Shown here one piece after another: positions 10,669 to 22,455 of a stretch of 64,000 bases of DNA. Source of the DNA: Tenrec ecaudatus (taxonomy: Eukaryota > Chordata > Mammalia > Afrosoricida > Tenrecidae). Every line of letters starts with the position of its first letter. The stretch's first letter is position 1. Position numbers and translations under genes: made by a program. Under the pieces are notes generated by a model, which ran no database searches, was not told the origin of the DNA, and saw nothing but the letters and a program-made list of their open reading frames with translations. Location of the stretch: contig NC_134538.1 in the NCBI RefSeq assembly GCF_050624435.1, positions 115,828,437 through 115,892,436 on the forward strand, in the 5' to 3' direction.

Positions 10669-11311
10669 GGACTAGAAGCAGCTGATACGTACTTAGAACC
10701 TAAATCCTGAAAGAAGACTTATAGAACAGTGATTTAGACTGAGAAAAAAATCAGTCTGTGGTTGGCTTTATACTACTCTTCATCCATTGGTTGTGCATCG
10801 AACTCCCCAGTTCCACACAGGGCAGCGCCTGACTGCCGAGCTACGCTGCTGAGTAGAACACGCGGAAAGAGAACCCTGGCAACTGGGAAGAGCGCATCCC
10901 TGGCTGCGTATGCTGACACCGGGTACTTGACACGTGTCTGCAGAGCATTTGCATCTGCTTACTGACTTCTAAAGGGCTTTGAGTATGAGAAGTCTTGGTA
11001 AAATGCCTCAAGCTGACAGATCCGTTTTACACTTCTAAATTAAGGTGGGTAAAAATGCTGAGTCACACTAATTAGCTACTATGTTTGATTAATTAGAAGC
11101 TATGTTTGATGTGTCAGATCATCTTGTTTAAACAATGTTAAATATTTTTTCTTATTGTAGAAAATGTTCACAATTTTATGGTGATTAATAGGCATGGAGA
11201 CCTTCCAACCAAGAGGTGTTTATAGCTTCCGCATTTTCAGTTTCGTGACTGTCTTGGGAGTTGGATGGGTTATTGGAGACACACATCTAGAAATGCTGAC
11301 CTATGTAAACT
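10669..11311. other. unassigned sequence
   Basis: A GC-richer patch at about 10790-10950 carries a 67-codon plus-strand frame with no recognisable domain. The rest is AT-rich. Confidence 0.35.
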
Positions 11312-11360
11312 CATCATCCTTGCCATCAAGTCAATGCCGACTCCTGGGCATGATCTGAAA
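11312..11360 (-). mobile_element. RTE/AfroSINE tail fragment
   Basis: TTGCCATCAAGTCAATGCCG is the reverse complement of the shared RTE/AfroSINE 3' tail. Only about 45 bp are recognisable. Confidence 0.45.
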
Positions 11361-11551
11361 AAGGAAATACACCTATATGTTCCTTTCCTGCTGATGGTTT
11401 TGTATAAAATTCAATTAAAATTTTAAAGGCTAGGATAGGTTTCAAAAAAGGAATAAACCATAGTATCATTTCTTACAAAGCTTATAACACAGTTAAATAA
11501 GAAAAAAAATATAATACCCACCAAAAGATAGTCCACGGTAATTACTGTAGT

Positions 11552-11705
11552 AAATTCACTGCCTTTGAGTCTATTCTGACTCATAATGACTCTATATGAA
11601 AATATCCTGAAAGCAGCAGAGAGTGCAATCTTTATACCAAGGCATGGCTGGTGACTTAGGACAGCCAGTCTTGGGGGTTAGCAACCCAACGTTCATCCCA
11701 CCGTA
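11552..11705 (-). mobile_element. AfroSINE, partial
   Basis: AAATTCACTGCCTTTGAGTC, GACTCATAATGACTCTATAT and GGGGGTTAGCAACCCAACG match the reversed tail, body and head. The copy is degraded. Confidence 0.6.
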
Positions 11706-11776
11706 TCCCCATAGCTCTCCCTTGTCTGTGGTGGAAACACACCATATGTTCCTTCATATCCACCAGCTGCCTATGA

Positions 11777-12415
11777 TGTTGTTTGTTGTATGGTTTAGAT
11801 GTTACCCCAAAATCATATTATTATATATAGACTATCCCTGTACACCCTCTAGTTAAAGTCCCCCAAAGCCTATTATATTATGTCTTATGGGAGCTCCCTG
11901 GACAAAACCTGAGAGCTGTGTCCACTGGAGATAAGAGGCTGGCCTTGCAAGAGGGGCTACTGGGCCTTGCAGGGTCTGCACTGAGAGCTGTACTGGGACT
12001 CTGCACATGTGCAGGCTCTTAGCAGGAAGGTGAATGGAGATACAGAGAGGTGGCATGAATGTGCAGTGGCCGGGTGCACACCTGGAAGTGGCATCCTAGG
12101 CTTACACAAACCTGTTGGTACAGCTGCTCCCTGCTTATGCACAGCCATCCCAACCAGGGTCCAGGAGCATCTGCTCCCGCCAGTGCCATTGACACCTGTG
12201 ACAGGAGTGAAGGGGGAAGGAGCCTTGGCAGATGCTGTCCTGCACCTGGAGTCAAAGACTTCATGGAGGAAGACAAGAAGGAGGGAAGCTGCATGGATGG
12301 GGCTGTGTCCTGGATCCCACTGTTCCTTCACGCCAGAGCTTAGGGTATTAAAAACCATCAGGCAGAAATAATAAACAAAAGGAGTACTCCTTCCGTTAAA
12401 AAACAATAAAAGTAA
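11777..12415 (+). repeat. GC-rich LTR-like block, family not recognised
   Basis: The start TGTTGTATGGTTTAGATGTT followed by ACCCCAAAATCAT resembles the opening of some MaLR/ERV LTRs. The block is clearly richer in GC than its flanks and ends near AATAATAAAC, a possible polyadenylation signal. Overlapping open frames exist on both strands (11957-12406 minus, 12009-12371 plus), which is normal in GC-rich non-coding sequence. I cannot place it in a family. Confidence 0.35.
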
Positions 12416-12420
12416 CTTAA

Positions 12421-12986
12421 AGCACCCCAGACGTATATGTACTAAGATTCCCCCAAGCAGACATTTAATGACCCATACCTTTATAGGGAAATGTAGAATT
12501 TAGCAAGCAAATAAAAGTCTTCTCTTTGCCAAAGTAGCATCTGAGTTGCCTTGAAGGCATGCAAGGCTTTTGTGGTACTTTTGAGGAGTTCTACCTGTTG
12601 TCCTGATCTGAACATCTTCCTAGTTTAGGTTAGTTTTCCACCGTGTACTTTTGTGGGAGACATAGCCTTGCCTCATACTACAGTTGGCGAAGGGTGAATG
12701 TTGCTTCTCCCTACCACAAGCAAGCTGATTCTGGTGTGATGGGGCTTGTCCAAGGACTCCGACACTCTAGTGATATTGACATGTGGCAGTGGGGAATTCA
12801 CACTTGCTTTTGACGGTGGTGTCTAATCATAGAAGTGAGGAGAGTCTTGATGGTAACAATGTCAGCACAACACTCTTATCTGGATGTTTTCCATCTTGAC
12901 CTTGCCTTTGATTCCTTTTGTCCAGTGATCCTCGTTTGTTATTTTAATTATCTATTTCATTTTTTCAGCTGATTTTGAAGGCTATT
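12421..12986. other. unassigned sequence
   Basis: I recognise no gene or repeat here. Confidence 0.35.
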
Positions 12987-13487
12987 TGTGTTAGTCTGGG
13001 TGGACTAGAGAAAAAAATCCAGGGAGACTTATATGTGAATAAGAGAGATCTTTATGTACAAGAGCAATTGAATATTGCGAAAACATCCCAGCCCAGTCCA
13101 GATCAAGTCCATAAGTCTGATATCAGCCTGTATGTCTAATACTTCCTCTTTTTACTCATGAAACAAATGCAATGATGCCGGATGCAGGACGATCACAGGC
13201 CAGTGGATAGACAATCTGTGGATCCAGTGATGGTAGAAGCATCTTAGCACTGGTGTGGGTCTCCATTAGGCTCCTCCATGTGCAGGGCTCACACTGCCAT
13301 CAGCATGGCTTCATGAGTCTTTCCAGTAGAGAGTCCTCAGGCAGTGAGCATGTGTCCCCCTCCAGTGAGCTATTTCTCTCCTGAGTGCCTCCAAAGGAGG
13401 CCATCAAGCTGCAACCAGATCGACAGGCTAAACTCCACCCCTTCACTCTGAAGTCTCAAATTGACAACAGATTACGTAACTACCACA
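12987..13487 (-). mobile_element. solo MaLR-like LTR, minus strand
   Basis: The LTR is 501 bp. On the plus strand it reads TGTGTTAGTCTGGGTGGACT ... GTAACTACCACA, so it has TG..CA ends. Flanks CTATT (12982-12986) and CTATA (13488-13492) form a 5-bp duplication with one mismatch. The text CCAGCCCAGTCCAGATCAAG and neighbouring sequence match the reversed 3' half of the LTR at 34955-35687, so both belong to one family or to close subfamilies. Confidence 0.75.
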
Positions 13488-13492
13488 CTATA

Positions 13493-14325
13493 TCTTTTTA
13501 CTCCAAATATGTGTATATATTTGCCTGATTTTTATCATGAAAGTTTTACTTGCACTTTAAGGCATCCCTAAATTAATTGAAAGTTTGATGTTCAGAAAGG
13601 ATAATTTTAATATTCTGGGATACATTTTAATAACAAAGGCAAATACACATATAAGTATGACTTTTCTCAAAACAGAAACAGGAAGGTTAAAAGAAATTAT
13701 TTAGGAGCTCCAGAAAGAGATTTCTGAACTTTCTCGGTTCTTGATATGATTGGTAACATTTTTACAACACCCCTAGGCAAGATAAAATATCTGTTTCTTT
13801 TAATAAATTATTAGGTCCAAATAGCATAAGATGAGTAACTTATTGTGGGGTCTGGTGGATGGCATGTGTTTCTCTTGCAAACCTAAAATACTTTCTCGTA
13901 CCTCTGTGAGTTCCTCGCAGCTCCCGGGGCAGCAGACCACTCAGGAGCCACTGGTTTAATGGATACTTGGAGTGCTGTGTTCTTCAAGATGTAGTTCTCT
14001 TTTCACTCTCACAGTTTTCTCTTGATATTTGCAGATAGGATACAGATTCAGAATCTTAAGTAATTTGAAAATTAAATTTTAAATAATGTATACAGAGGAA
14101 AGTTTATTTCTGATAACCAAGGGTGGGAGGCGTTGGATGGATGAATCATATGAAAGGAAAGCTTACGCAGCTGATTATCTTAATGCTGTCAGTAGGTTGT
14201 GCACCTGTAAGAAGTGGGTTGCCCTAAGCTGTGTGATAGATATCTTTACAACAGTGAGCCAAAAAATTAAAAAAGGATAGCTAGAGCAGCTGCTGAGACT
14301 GCTACGTAGAACAGCACACCGCAGG
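13493..14325. other. unassigned AT-rich sequence
   Basis: I see no repeat or gene that I can support. A 64-codon plus frame at 14086-14280 has no domain. Confidence 0.35.
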
Positions 14326-15080
14326 GCTTTGATTGTTTGGTTTGGAGATTTAGCATAATGGTTTCATGGACATCACAGCTAATTGGCCTAATAATATGGT
14401 TAGTGCTTCCTTATACCTCTTCATCTATTGTGTAGTTCCTGGGGATCTTAAAAGCTTGCCAAATGGCCCTCAAAGACACACCAATTGGCTTTTATTTGTC
14501 TTTGCAACAGAGCAAGATGAGTCAGGAGGAGGAGGAAATGGAAGGTATAATTAGTTACCTCCTTGAATCTCTGCTTTTTTGCCATAAGAATAAATAAACT
14601 AGGTGGTGCTTGGCTATGACTTTGATGGAACAAACACCCTATAGAAGAATGTGATCAGAAGGGGAGAGTGTGGAACAAAATTTCAAATTCTAATGGGTTC
14701 CTAAGATTTCTGGAGCCACATTGTGCAGATAAGACCCTAAAACTATTGCCATAAGACAAATTTTTAACATTAACCTTACCTCCCCGCCAAATCCCCTGAA
14801 ATCTTAAAGCAAACTATTTATTTAGCTTAACTAGTAACAAGGGCTCCAGGGAGCATTATGTTCCTTTAGGGGCTCTCTATAAGGGATCAAATTGTCAGTG
14901 GATGTAACTGGAATTATTAGGGACAGTGTGTTTATGTTAATCGTGTTGAATTATTCAGAAGAGAGTGTAAGAATGGTTCCACAACTCAAAATGTTATAAT
15001 CGGTGTCACTAAATGATACCTGTAAACTCCCTTGGATTAGTATGTCTTGCTGTGTTTGTACAACAACAAATTAAAGAAAA
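14326..15080 (+). mobile_element. older L1 3' UTR relic
   Basis: TCATCTATTGTGTAGTTCCT, GGGGATCTTAAAAGCTTGCC and the later text GGAACAAAATTTCAAATTCT match the 3' UTR of an elephant-type L1 as I remember it. The same family is present in reverse at 28600-29050 and 56470-56870. The copy is heavily diverged and has no coding part. Confidence 0.5.
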
Positions 15081-16699
15081 TTAAGAGAAAAATGTTAAGC
15101 AAGTTGACTAAGGACAGATAGAAACAAATATCTGGGAAACGAACTCAAATCCATATTCCTTTTTAAGCTATACTGACCATAGTAATCAGACTTTAAGTCT
15201 GGGTGTGTTTATTTATGCACCTAGAGCAGTAAAAATGGAGTCTCTGCTGAGAACAGTGATGCGGAAGTAGACTGTCATGATGAAGAGTGAGCACTTTCCA
15301 CGGACACCCATAAGGTTTTTCTAACTGGCCCTGTGCCATTGATTGTTGTCAACACAATGTCTACTCTGTGCCAGTGTGAAGACCCTGAATTTACTCTGTA
15401 TTTGTATCCCATGTATTATACGTTAATCTAATTGTATTTGTGTTCAGCTGTTGCTATGTAGCAGGGATGTTTTCCTTTGATCAGGAATGGTTAGGAATGC
15501 AATAATTGGAAGCTTGCTATTAAGGCCTCTCTGCTTCTCTTTAACTCAGCATCACACTGACTTTCTTGTTCATCCTTTGCTTCTTCACTCCCTTGACAGC
15601 TTTGTGGAGTACCGCTCAAGTTTCTCTCATACGATTTTGAAGACTGACAGCAATTTTCAAGTATTATAAGCTCTCCTCAACCCGCCCCCAGTTCCATGTG
15701 TTACCTGCCATTAATTTTCCTGAACTCGAAACAATTGAAAGAACAGAGTCTAATAAACTATCCAGAATATGTTGAACAATCAAGAAATTGTACTATTGTC
15801 TTACAAACTTTTCAGTATTTCGTTCTGAATTCAGAAGCAATATTTATTACATTTTATCATGAGCTTCTTTTGATTGCCTCTGCAAACACTCATTTGGAGT
15901 GGTAGGTGGCTCCATAGCCAGGTGATCCAATTTTAGCCATGGTGTGATTTTGTTTGGGTGCCTCATTAATAGTGTTATGACTGGCAGTGAAAGCTATATT
16001 TGGTAAAATCTTAGCTCAAGCTTGTATAGTATTAATATCCGAGTCAAGAATCTGGTTCTTGTAATTATGTGAAAGAAAACAAAGTAAAAATGAAATGTGT
16101 ACGTCACTGAAATTACTAAAAAGAGTCCTATCGTTTTGCTTATTCCTATTAGAGAGAACATATTTTTCTTTGAAACATAAACCAGATTGGATATAAGATT
16201 AATTGTTTGGGATTTGTTTGTGTGGCCAATTTTGCACACGCACGTTTAGCACCTAAATGACATCAAACATTAGTGCCTCCTCAATCTAAAGGGTGTGTTT
16301 TCTGATCAGTTTTGGTGAGTGAACATGGGGTTGAATTATAAATTAGAAGAGCAGAAGTTGCATTGAATGAACTCCCTATCATTTCTAATGAGGAAAGCAT
16401 TATTTCTCTACCTTTCATATTTGTGGCATCGTGAAATACTGTCATACTCCTTTCACCACAAGATGTGGCCTGCCTGGTATTACACAAACGGTATTTGCTG
16501 TACCTATCTAGTTGGAAACATGAGTGAGAGCTTGTTTTTTTTCCCGGGGGGTGGGGTAGAGGGGAGTGGATTACTGATTCTCAAAACATTATTAGGATTT
16601 TCAGAGATCTCACTGCAAATTGGAGACCTGCTTATACTTATTCTGGTGATGTTTTTGCTTGATGTTTTGATTACATTTTGAGTTGCTAAGTGCAAGGTC
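15081..16699. other. unassigned AT-rich sequence
   Basis: There are several short frames (the longest 104 codons at 16367-16681) but no recognisable domain or repeat. A short CCCGGGGGGTGGGG tract lies near 16543. Confidence 0.35.
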
Positions 16700-16770
16700 C
16701 ACCAGCTGCTCCAAAGGAGAAATATCAGGCCCTGAGTTGGAATTGACTCAATGATAGAGCGTTTTTAAAC
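16700..16770 (+). mobile_element. AfroSINE fragment with internal deletion
   Basis: GGTCCACCAGCTGCTCCAAA is followed closely by GAGTTGGAATTGACTCAATG, joining the middle to the tail and leaving out about 90 bp. Confidence 0.6.
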
Positions 16771-17069
16771 AACTTTCAAATTATGAGATCTATCAAATAT
16801 ACAGAATGAATATAGTACATTATAATCAGCATGCCACTGAATCCTGCAAAATATTAGTATGCTGCCATCTTTTTTCTACCAGACATATTATTATTACCAC
16901 TGTTATAAATTGAGAGTTCTATCCTGACATATAGGGATGCAATGTCTTGGAATTTACTCTTTAAAAAACATTGCTATTTAAAATAAAAAAAAAGTAAATT
17001 TTCACTGTTGAGAAACCGCACGAACAGTGAACAATTTTACTTTTAATGAGTCAGTAGTCACTTCCGAGA

Positions 17070-17248
17070 TATAGCATCCCTGTGTGATGGGGTAGAACGG
17101 CCCTTGTGAGTTTCTGAGAGTTTTGCATCTTTTAGGGATCAGGCAGGTTTATCTGCTCTCCCTGTGGAACGACTGGTGGATCCAAACTACTGACCTCAAT
17201 GTCCGCAGCTTTCTGTGTAGCCCACTATGTCACCAAGGCTCCCATGGT
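17070..17248 (-). mobile_element. AfroSINE
   Basis: Minus-strand copy with reversed body (TTGTGAGTTTCTGAGAGTTT), reversed middle (TGGATCCAAACTACTGACCT) and reversed head (CACCAAGGCTCCCAT). Confidence 0.75.
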
Positions 17249-17368
17249 AAAGATAAAGTACATTGACTACTTCTTTTACCTTCTTTTCTTCTTATATGAG
17301 GTACTTTGTCACTGTAAGCATTGTTTTAGCCTCTTTCTGTGCATATATTACCCCCCTTAAGCATCCGT

Positions 17369-17562
17369 AGGAGCCCTGGTGGGCTGCTCTGTGGGCTGCC
17401 AGCATCAGCTGCTGCAGTTCGAAACCACCAGGTGCTCTTTAGAAGAAAGATGAGACTCTCCAGTCTCCCAAAGAGTTACACTCTCAGAAACCCACCTACC
17501 CTGCAGGGCTGCTACAAGTTGGGTTTAACCTGATGACAGTGAATTTGTTTTGGTTTTTAGAA
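17369..17562 (+). mobile_element. AfroSINE, well preserved
   Basis: The head is GGAGCCCTGGTGGGCTGCTC, the middle GCAGTTCGAAACCACCAGGT and the tail TACAAGTTGGGTTTAACCTG then GATGACAGTGAATTTGTTTTGG. It is one of the clearest full-length copies and lies head-on to the minus copy 120 bp upstream. Confidence 0.85.
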
Positions 17563-19317
17563 GCAGTCTATGATACTGCATTGAAGATTTAATCTCTTAG
17601 GACACACATATTTCAAGGATGCTTTAGTACATATTTTCTGAGTATACAGTGTGATTTACATGATCTGGTGTTGAACATTTAGTTTGTTTTCAGATCCACT
17701 TGACTCATTTTTTCCTGTGTTGCTCCATTAGTGTGGTATATTCATCTCGTTTCAGTTTTTCCTTTTCCCAGAATTTTGTCTTCTCTGAAAGATGGCTTTG
17801 CTATTGCAGCCTGACCTCCGGATGAACATAAATATGCATTTTATTGAATTTTTATTTGTCTATGGCTGTCATTAAAGGTAAAATTGTTTACTGTTAGCGC
17901 AGGTTCTCAACATTGAAAACGACTTAAAAAATAAATAGAATAGTCTAGTGTTATAGATACATGTGTTGTTGCCTTTCTGAAACAATTACATTACAGTCTT
18001 GCTTATGTTTATCTGTCAGTATATATGTCTCGAGGTGGTCCATAAGTATTCTTAATGATAATTTGAATACTTTTAAGAAATTTCCACATATGTTATAGCT
18101 AAAGAGGCAGATTCTTTGGAATGATAGCTTTCAATAGACACTTCACTTCTGAATGCCACATGGTTGAATTTATAAGACATTAAACATGTTCATAAATATC
18201 AGATAATATTTGTATGCAAATGACTAAATATCAAGGGTTTTTTGGGGAAAAAATCTGATTACTTACTTTTTCAAGATGGACCTAATGATACAGATGAATT
18301 ATAAGAGCTGCTATAGAATGCACAGTCAGAAGTAAATAATCATAGTATATGAATAAAAAATTATATTGAATTATGCACCTAACAGTATTATTAGTAGTAG
18401 TCCCATCTAGTAAAACTTTCCCCCAACGTTATTCAAGTACTAATTTCAGTTCTACTTGGAATCATTTCAGTCCTCTTGTTTGCTTGATTTATCACGTTCC
18501 TTTGGCTCTGAATTGTTAAAAGTGAGTCGCGGCATTCTCTTCTCAGGGAAAAACCTGTGGGTTTATTTGAGTTGAAGTTCTTGTCAGTGGAGCATTAAGA
18601 TGTCCACTAAAAATGTTAGACTTCAGAATCCCTCTGGGGAGGATGGCCTGGAAATAAACAATCTGGTGATTTTACAGTGTGAGGTAGGATGGGCTCGTGA
18701 TTGGCAAAGTTAATTTTAGAACATTTATTCTTAGAAACAACAGATTTTAGCCACTGACAAATTCAAATGCCACCATTTCTTCTGCCTAAAGTAAAACATA
18801 TATCATTCAAATTATTCTTCACTTCTACGTTCACTAACTATTATCTACCAACAGGCAGCTTTGTCTATGCTTATATTTATGTACTTAATTTAAAGTTATA
18901 TTTGTATAATCAGAATGGCTATTTTGATTCCATGTATTTTTTAAGAAGAATTTAAGTATAGTATTAAGTTTAACATTACATAAAATATATGTTAAGTTTA
19001 TCATCTTTTGTGTATTAACTAACATCACTAGAATTTTTCACTGAGGAAAATAATCTATAAAACAAATTATTAGATAAGAAAATGTTTTTATCATTAAGCG
19101 TAATTTATACTGTACCATTTTGTTAAATTCAAGAGATCCGAAAGATTATTTTTTAATTTAACAAACAAAATTATTTTCAGCTAGGAATAAAAAAGCTAAG
19201 AATTTTATAAGCAACAAATTAATATATTTTAATACATTATTTCTATAAATTTAATACACATTTGTGATGTTTACCCTATGATAATCACTTTGGAAAAAAT
19301 TTTTATTAAAAACTTCA
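17563..19317. other. unassigned AT-rich sequence
   Basis: This is a long AT-rich stretch with no repeat or exon that I can name. It is a candidate for unique DNA. Confidence 0.4.
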
Positions 19318-19500
19318 AAGTCACTGACATCAAGTTGATGCCAATGGGTGATGACCCTGCAGGGCACAGCAGAGCTGTCCCATGAGCTTCGGGACTGTAA
19401 CTTCGCTGAACAGAAAGCACAGCCTTTCTCCCATGGAGAAGCTGTAGTTGAAACTACAGCCCTGGTAGATCGCAGCCCAATGCTTCCAGAGTCCCAAAAA
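19318..19500 (-). mobile_element. AfroSINE
   Basis: TCACTGACATCAAGTTGATG, GACCCTGCAGGGCACAGCAG and GCAGCCCAATGCTTCC are the reversed tail, body and head. The longest open frame of the window (19251-19805, minus, 184 codons) runs across this SINE. Confidence 0.75.
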
Positions 19501-20319
19501 CCAAGCCCACTGCCTTTGAATTCATTCGGATGCATAGTGACATGATTATTGCCATCAGGTTTGTATCTACAATGCTGACTAACAGGATTTTTATTCACTT
19601 TCTTGAAATCACAGTGACAGAGAGAGAAATAGAACCATAGCCAAGTGTCTTCTCTCTCCCTCCCTCTCCTTTTCTTTTCCCTCCTCATTTCTATTTTTAT
19701 ACCTAACCTAGTGTTTATATTAGTGGGTGATATATATATGCACTTCAAAAATTTATTAAAAATTGGTTTAAAAGAAAATGGAATTTTTTGACACTGGCTA
19801 TTCAAATTAAAAGAGCACTGATTGTCACGTTGTTCATGTTAACATGAGTGACTTTGCAAGGTTTGGGACATTGTTAAATTTTGTAATAATTTTTCAATGA
19901 TATAAATGGCCTTTTTTTCAGGACTTATGAAGCCATGAACTATATAAACAATTTAATAAATCTGATACAAAAGGCATTTTAAAGTAGGACTTTGATTCCG
20001 TTTGAACCAACTCAGTTTTGACTAACAAAAGAAAACCAGAACAGACTTCAATTTTTAAAAATTGGGGCAATCTGAAACTCTAACTGGAATGTGGAAAAGT
20101 TATGGGCTGAATCCCTGGCAGGAGAGACTTGACCGGCACGGGTGCCATTGGGGAGCCTGCCATCAGTTTGTCCCTGAGACCGTGGAGGGTGAGGCACATT
20201 TTAAAAATGTACCGTCGGCTTCAACTTTTGAGCTGGACACGGCTGTTTGTGTCTGAGCTGGTCAAAATATTTGGTTTTGCACACATTGTTCTTGTTTCTG
20301 AAGAGGAAAATTCATAGCA
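19501..20319. other. unassigned sequence
   Basis: A CT-rich patch lies near 19645-19690. Frames at 20062-20317 have no recognisable domain. This may include part of the RTE 5' UTR, but I cannot show it. Confidence 0.35.
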
Positions 20320-22455
20320 AGGCTTTGACCCCAAAGACCACTGTACAGGGGCTACCTCCTTCAAGTGCCGTCAACCTTTCGAGGTGTGTGGAGGAAAGCT
20401 TTCAGCCCCTTCATTTGCTGATGTGATAGAACTCAAGATGACAAGGAACATCTGCAAACATCTATTATTAATAATTGGAATGTAAAATAAGAAGTATGAA
20501 GCTAAGGTAACTGGAAGTTGTGAAACATGAAAGAGAAGTCACAGCGATTGATAGCCTAGCCACTAGGGAGATGAAAGACCTGTTGTGAATTCAGATAAAT
20601 CACAGTCTTCTGTGCCTGCAGTGACACATTGAGAATAATGGTGTTCCACCATTGTTGCGAAGAATCATTGAAGATCTACCTTCAAGTGCAAGACTGTCAA
20701 TGATAGGACAATATCGATATGTCTAGGGGGGAACGGTGTTATTTTAGACACCAAACTTTAATACCAATGATGAGGAAATTGAAGATGTCTACCAACTGCA
20801 GCCATCTGAAATTGATTCAGCATAAAACTGCTTTGATAATTAGTGGTGATTAGAATTGAGAGTTGGAAACAGAGAAAGAGGATCAGCAATTGGTAAATAT
20901 AGTCTTGGTAATAGAAATGACTCTGGGGATCACATGATAGAACTTTGCAATATCAACTACTTAATTCATTGCAGATACCTTATTTCAACATCTTAATGGT
21001 GATCGTCACAGGATAAAGTGCATAGGGATTTACATAACTGTATGTATCTGTGGAAAGAAATGGCTGAAAGGCTCCATATCACCAGTCAGATCAAGGCCAA
21101 GTTCCACTGGAACAGACCACCAATGGCTTGTATGCAGCTCAAATTGAGGCGGAAGAAAATTAAAACAAATCCACAAGAACCAAACCATCACTTTGCATAT
21201 GCTTCCACATGAATTTAGAGACCGCCTCAAGAAGAAGTTTCACTCACTGAACACTAATGACCTAAAAAGACCAGACAAGCTTTCGGACGGCATTAAGGAC
21301 ATCATTCATGATGGAACCAAAGGTCACTAAAAACACCGTAAATCACGAAATGACCAAAATGATGTCAGAATATATTCCGAAACTTGATGAAGCTAAAGTG
21401 AAAGTAAGACATGATAAAGTGTAAAAGTTGAAGGGCTAATTTTGAAGACAACATAAAGCATTATAATGATATGGAGTTAGAAAACCCAAAGGGAAGAACA
21501 CATTTACCCTATCTTACATTGCAATTTTTGAAGAAAACTTCCAGGCTTTGCCTTGCGATGTTGAGGGATTTTGTGCACCAAATGGAGCCCTGGACTAGTG
21601 GGCTAGTTATTGGACCGATAACCACAAGACCAGCAATTTCAACCCGCCAGCTGCTCCATAGAGAAAGCTGAGACTTTCCACCCCTAAAGAATTCCAGCCT
21701 TGTAATCTCAAAAGGCACAAATCTGCTTGGTCCTATCGGGTGTCTGTGCGTTTCTATGGATTTGATGGTAGTGTTTTTGGGGTTTTGGGGGATGGGCAAA
21801 TTGTTGCGCAATGCCGGATGTTCGCTGTTGAGCAGCTTGAGGAGGTGGCATCAAAGAGCCCGTAGCCAATGGTCCTGAAGGAAGGAGTCCCAGCTGCACT
21901 GAATGCAGTGGTGAAAAACCAAGCTCCAGAAATTGGCTGACCACCAGTTGAAGTGTTTCCACAAGCAGACGCAGCACTGGCATTGCTGTCTCATCTGTGC
22001 CAAACGTTTTGGAAGTGCAAACCAACTCGAGGAGATTCATTTCTGGCACATTCTGAAAAAAGGCGGTCTAATGATGGAGGAATCATTGACAAGATCACCA
22101 TCATCGCACACATGAACAATTGCTTAAGGTAATTTTTAGTGTTGCAGAGCTGCCAGAAATCCAAGTTTCAAATTCAAAAGAGGCTGAAGAATGAGGGATA
22201 TAATTGCTAAAATTATATCAAATATGAGGACAAACAAGTTTGCCTCAGAAAAAGTGTAGCCGGGAGATGTGATGGTTTCAAGAGAGACTAGTCCTTCTGG
22301 AAGGACGTCGTGGTTGGTAAGAAGTGGGACCCTTGGCTAACAATGGACTAAAAATAGGAAATGTTGTGCGGATGGAGCAGGACTGGTAACCTTGTTTTCT
22401 GTGGTCCGTAGGATCGCTCACTCAGAACCGAGTTACTGGCACCTAACAACAAATG
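20320..22455 (+). mobile_element. RTE-clade LINE, 5' UTR to 3' tail with RT deletion
   Basis: The 5' UTR end is visible (CCCCTTCATTTGCTGATGTG then CTGCAAACATCTATTATTAA). Endonuclease text follows, including the translation GKYSLGNRNDSGDHMIELC near 20895-20965, then the endonuclease C-terminus and linker (21060-21420), then the RT start (CTGCACTGAATGCAGTGGTG near 21895). Soon after 22150 it jumps to the last part (GAGAGACTAGTCCTTCTGGA) and the tail ending CACCTAACAACAAATG. Most of the RT domain is therefore deleted. Many stops are present. An AfroSINE is nested at about 21583-21790. Confidence 0.8.
21583..21790 (+). mobile_element. AfroSINE nested in RTE
   Basis: GGAGCCCTGGACTAGTGGGC, TTTCAACCCGCCAGCTGCTC and GGATTTGATGGTAGTG mark the head, middle and tail. 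RTE sequence flanks it on both sides, so the SINE is the younger insertion. Confidence 0.8.

Noticed and set aside
11957..12406. 149-codon minus frame overlapping a 120-codon plus frame
   Set aside because: Overlapping frames in a GC-rich, LTR-like block with no domain; no support for coding.
19251..19805. Longest open frame in the window (184 codons, minus)
   Set aside because: It runs across a minus-strand AfroSINE and AT-rich flanks, has no recognisable domain and no gene context.
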